DNA of 9,351 nt from JANLQX01 sp043775075. GTDB taxonomy: Bacteria; Actinomycetota; Acidimicrobiia; Acidimicrobiales; JANYDT01. Where the stretch lies: the NCBI GenBank assembly GCA_043775075.1, contig JAYVSS010000301.1, forward strand, positions 1-9,351, in the 5' to 3' direction. Of the stretch, positions 6,564-9,351 are shown one piece after another. The notes beneath the pieces were generated by a model, which saw nothing but the letters and a program-made list of their open reading frames with translations, was not told where the DNA came from and ran no database searches. Numbering within the stretch: position 1 is the stretch's first letter; each line of letters begins with the position of its first letter. The translations under genes were made by a program, and so were the position numbers.

Positions 6564-8081
6564 TTACTTGATGAGCGCGCCGAACGTGCTCGACACGTCG
6601 ACCAGCTTGGTGAGCATGCCTGGGTAAATACCGATGGCCACGATTCCCACCGTGCAAATGGCGAGCGCCGTGGTCAGCGCAGCCGGAAGCTTGATCGGCG
6701 TTTTATCTCCGAGCGGAACGGGGCGCATCCACATTTCCCGCAGAATGCTGGCGTAGTAGAAGAACGCCACAACCGAGTTCACCGCACCAATGATGCCGAG
6801 GACAACAGGCCAAATTGTGCCAGCGTCGATAATAGATTTGAATACAAAGAACTTGGCCCAGAATCCACCAAGGGGTGGAATACCGGCCAGCGACGCCATA
6901 ATCATCGTCATCACAATCGCCAGACCGGGAGCGTATTGAAACAACCCTCCGTAACTGGAGATCTCGCCGCTCTTGGTTTTGCGGGCCACGGTGATGACCA
7001 CGGCAAACGCACCGAGATTCATGAAGGCGTAGACCACCAGGTACAGCACGACGGCATCGAAGGCGCTCTTGGTAGACGAATCGTTGGCCCCGGCAACGGC
7101 GAACGGCGCCAGGATAAATCCTGCTTGCGCTATCGAACTATATGCGAGCATACGAACGATATTCGTTTGCTTGAGGGCAATCACGTTGCCCACCGTCATC
7201 GTCAGCGCCGCCAGGACCCAGAACATCGGGCGCCACACGTCGGAGCGTCCAAGAAATCCTGCGAACACCACTTGAGTAATGGCAACGAATCCAGCGGTTT
7301 TCGACGCGACCGACAGAAAGGCCGTGATTGGTGTTGGTGCTCCCTCGTAGGTGTCCGGCGCCCACTGGTGAAATGGCACGGCCGACACTTTGAAGCCGAA
7401 GCCCACAAGCGTCAAGAAGATGGCGACGATGAGCAGTGGCGAGAGTCCTTTGCCACTCACGGAATCGGCGATGGCCGAAAGCTGCGTGGCCCCGGTAAGC
7501 CCGTAGACCAGCGACATCCCATAGAGCATGACGGCGGATGCCACCACGCCAAGCAGGTAGTACTTGAGCATCGCTTCGTTGCTCTTCGATTCCCGCTTGC
7601 GCCAACCGGCAAGCATGTATGCGGGAATCGAAATGGTTTCGACCGCCACGAAGATAGTTATCAGATCACGTGACGACGCCATAACCAGCATGCCCAGCAG
7701 GGAGCACACGAGCAGGAACGAGTACTCGCCTTCGTAATAGTCGCCCTCAGCCAGGTAGTTCGACGACATGAGCAGCACGAGATACCCGCTCATCAGGAAC
7801 AAGCCCTTGAGAAGCAACGCGTACTTATCAACGACGTAGCCACCGCCGAACATGACCCGCGGCCCGTTGTTCGACGCTGCGAGCGTGAGGAGGGGAACCG
7901 CGGCCAAGGCCACGCCGACGCCGGCCCACGTCGTTATGAGGTACTTACGGGTCTCGTCGACCAACATGTCGGCGATCAGGATGCTCACCGCAACCAGGGT
8001 GAGCACCATCTCCGGCGCCAGGCCGTGGTAGTCGAGATAGGGACGAACCCACTCGGCAGCGGAAAGAACGGAAGCGAGCAT
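6564..8081 (-). CDS. nuoN: NADH-quinone oxidoreductase subunit N
   Basis: An antiporter-like membrane subunit of respiratory complex I that takes part in proton pumping driven by NADH-to-quinone electron transfer. It is 505 residues, hydrophobic throughout, with about 14 membrane segments expected for the family. Key charged residues of the proton path are present: Glu148 in VETISIPAY (TM5), Lys173 in MLKYYLLG, Lys231 in GFKVSAVPFHQWAPD (TM7), Lys261 in SVASKTAGF (TM8) and Lys410 in GGFWAKFF (TM12). The lysine in the TM12 position, where NuoM has Glu, is what distinguishes NuoN from NuoM. The start ATG at 8081 lies 8 bp after the nuoM stop, and a GGGGG within the nuoM tail is only a weak ribosome site, so translation may depend on coupling. 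The methyltransferase gene follows 27 bp later. Confidence 0.97.
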   Translation of the reverse strand: MLASVLSAAEWVRPYLDYHGLAPEMVLTLVAVSILIADMLVDETRKYLITTWAGVGVALAAVPLLTLAASNNGPRVMFGGGYVVDKYALLLKGLFLMSGYLVLLMSSNYLAEGDYYEGEYSFLLVCSLLGMLVMASSRDLITIFVAVETISIPAYMLAGWRKRESKSNEAMLKYYLLGVVASAVMLYGMSLVYGLTGATQLSAIADSVSGKGLSPLLIVAIFLTLVGFGFKVSAVPFHQWAPDTYEGAPTPITAFLSVASKTAGFVAITQVVFAGFLGRSDVWRPMFWVLAALTMTVGNVIALKQTNIVRMLAYSSIAQAGFILAPFAVAGANDSSTKSAFDAVVLYLVVYAFMNLGAFAVVITVARKTKSGEISSYGGLFQYAPGLAIVMTMIMASLAGIPPLGGFWAKFFVFKSIIDAGTIWPVVLGIIGAVNSVVAFFYYASILREMWMRPVPLGDKTPIKLPAALTTALAICTVGIVAIGIYPGMLTKLVDVSSTFGALIK

Positions 8082-8089
8082 GAAGTCGC

Positions 8090-9351
8090 TCAGCCCCCGA
8101 AGGCTTTGGTGAGCACCTGCACGGCGGGGTCAGTCACGGAGAACATCAGCCGGGGCCACACACCGAAGACGACAATGCCCGCCAAGAACGGCGTCCACGC
8201 CAGCCACTCCGTGAGCAGCACGTCGTCAAAGTGATGCCCTTCCCACTCCTCTTTCTGCTTGCCGAACGCGGTTCGCTGGTACAACCACAGCAGGTAGCCC
8301 GCGGCAAGGACGGTGCCGACCGCGGCCACGACCATAAGTACACGAAACAATGCGACGTTGAGACCTTCAGCCGGGTTGTAGGCGGACAGGATGGCGGGGA
8401 ACTCGCCCCAGAATCCGGCGAGGCCGGGAAGGCCAAGTGATGCCATCGTGGAGAACCCGAGTATCCATCCCAGACGGGGCATGGTTTCCAACAGCCCGCC
8501 GAGCCGCTTGATTTCCAACGTGTGGAACCGCTCTTTCACCGAGCCCGCGCAGAAGAAGAGCATGCCGGTGATGAGACCGTGGGCCACCATGCCGAAGAGT
8601 GCGGCGTTGATGCCATAACTCGTCAGGGTGGAGATACCGAGCATCACGTACCCCATGTGGGCGACGGACGAGAAGGCGATCAATCGCTTCATATCGGTTT
8701 GGGCCAAGCACCCGAGGGCGCCGTAGATAATGCCGATAGCGGCGAGAATGCCGATAGCTGGGGCCCACGATTTCGCCGCCGTGGGGAGGATGGGAATGGC
8801 GATTCGAATGAAGCCGAACGTACCGAGCTTCAACAACACCGCAGCAAGGATGACCGAACCGACGGTGGGTGCCTCGGTGTGGGCATCTGGGAGCCAGGTG
8901 TGGAACGGGAACATCGGCACCTTCACCGCGAACCCGAGGAAGATCCCGCCAAAAATCAGCGACTGTGTGCCCGATGGGATTCCCGCCGTCTTCACGTTGG
9001 CGATGAGCTCATTAATGTCAAAGGTTCGTCCGGCCTTGAAATACAGCGCCAGGAATCCGAGGAGCATAAATGCCGAACCGAACATCGTGTAGAGAAAGAA
9101 CTTGATCGAGGCATACTGACGATTTGGTCCACCCCACACGCCAATAAGGAAGTACATCGGCAGCAGCGTGAGTTCGAAAAAGACGAAGAACAGGATCAGG
9201 TCCTGGGCGACGAACACGCCGTTCATGCCCGTCTCGAGGATGAGCATTAAGGCCAGTACGGCCTTAGGGTTGTGCGGTTCAGGCCAGTGATTCCACGAGT
9301 AAACGATGCACAGCACGATCACTACGTTGGAGAGCACGAGCATCGGCAAGC
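8090..9351 (-). CDS. nuoM: NADH-quinone oxidoreductase subunit M, C-terminal part (5' end outside window)
   Basis: A proton-pumping antiporter-like subunit of complex I. About 420 residues are present, and the frame runs off the window edge. Numbering from the TTG codon at 9349, Glu59 in FFELTLLP corresponds to Glu144 of E. coli NuoM, Lys143 in AVKVPMFPFHTWLPD to Lys234, Lys174 in LLKLGTFGF to Lys265, and Glu316 in GFWGEF to Glu407. Three of these give an offset of 91 residues, so about 90 residues are missing and the TTG is not the true start. The TM12 glutamate (GFWGEF) identifies NuoM rather than NuoN or NuoL. The downstream gene nuoN starts 8 bp after the TGA stop. The operon promoter must lie beyond the right edge. 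Confidence 0.96.
   Translation of the reverse strand, partial: LPMLVLSNVVIVLCIVYSWNHWPEPHNPKAVLALMLILETGMNGVFVAQDLILFFVFFELTLLPMYFLIGVWGGPNRQYASIKFFLYTMFGSAFMLLGFLALYFKAGRTFDINELIANVKTAGIPSGTQSLIFGGIFLGFAVKVPMFPFHTWLPDAHTEAPTVGSVILAAVLLKLGTFGFIRIAIPILPTAAKSWAPAIGILAAIGIIYGALGCLAQTDMKRLIAFSSVAHMGYVMLGISTLTSYGINAALFGMVAHGLITGMLFFCAGSVKERFHTLEIKRLGGLLETMPRLGWILGFSTMASLGLPGLAGFWGEFPAILSAYNPAEGLNVALFRVLMVVAAVGTVLAAGYLLWLYQRTAFGKQKEEWEGHHFDDVLLTEWLAWTPFLAGIVVFGVWPRLMFSVTDPAVQVLTKAFGG

Noticed and set aside
6048..7673. Long open frame (541 codons) on the plus strand
   Set aside because: It lies antisense to the methyltransferase and nuoN. Its product is full of His, Arg, Gln and Asn, the usual mirror image of hydrophobic codons in GC-rich DNA, with no recognisable domain.
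8522..9250. Plus-strand open frame of 242 codons
   Set aside because: Antisense shadow of nuoM with the same polar, His/Glu/Arg-rich composition and no family signature.

Overview
The window is a chromosomal piece of a GC-rich bacterium, most probably an actinomycete. The evidence is strong G/C preference at third codon positions, GTG and TTG start candidates, a deazaflavin (F420)-dependent nitroreductase-family gene, and possible leaderless promoters of the TANNNT type. An acidimicrobial (Ilumatobacter-like) host would fit, but this is an impression, not something the sequence proves. There are no phage, transposon, CRISPR or RNA genes. The content is mainly core metabolism and respiration.

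Left part (1-3631): the 3' two thirds of metY (O-acetylhomoserine sulfhydrylase) overlaps an alpha/beta hydrolase gene by 4 bp, so the two are translationally coupled. They run head-on into acs (acetyl-CoA synthetase, minus strand), with only 5 bp between the two stop codons.

Middle part (3632-5414): a 90-bp divergent spacer separates acs from a small F420-type nitroreductase-family gene. A 294-bp non-coding stretch follows. It holds a GC-rich hairpin and a symmetric set of 21-bp-spaced GAACCCAACC elements (three direct, then two inverted). Next comes a nucleoside hydrolase with all its calcium-site residues but with proline in place of the usual active-site histidine. A perfect 11-bp inverted repeat with A5/T5 ends lies between this gene and the opposing operon and should act as a bidirectional terminator.

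Right part (5415-9351): the minus strand carries the 3' end of a complex I (nuo) operon, nuoM (5' end cut by the window) then nuoN. The last gene is a MidA/NDUFAF7-type SAM-dependent methyltransferase. In mitochondria this family methylates a complex I core subunit during assembly, so its place 27 bp behind nuoN is the most suggestive functional link in the window.

I see no clearly new multi-gene system. The points most worth checking are the methyltransferase at the end of the nuo operon, the 21-bp dyad repeat, and the altered active site of the nucleoside hydrolase.
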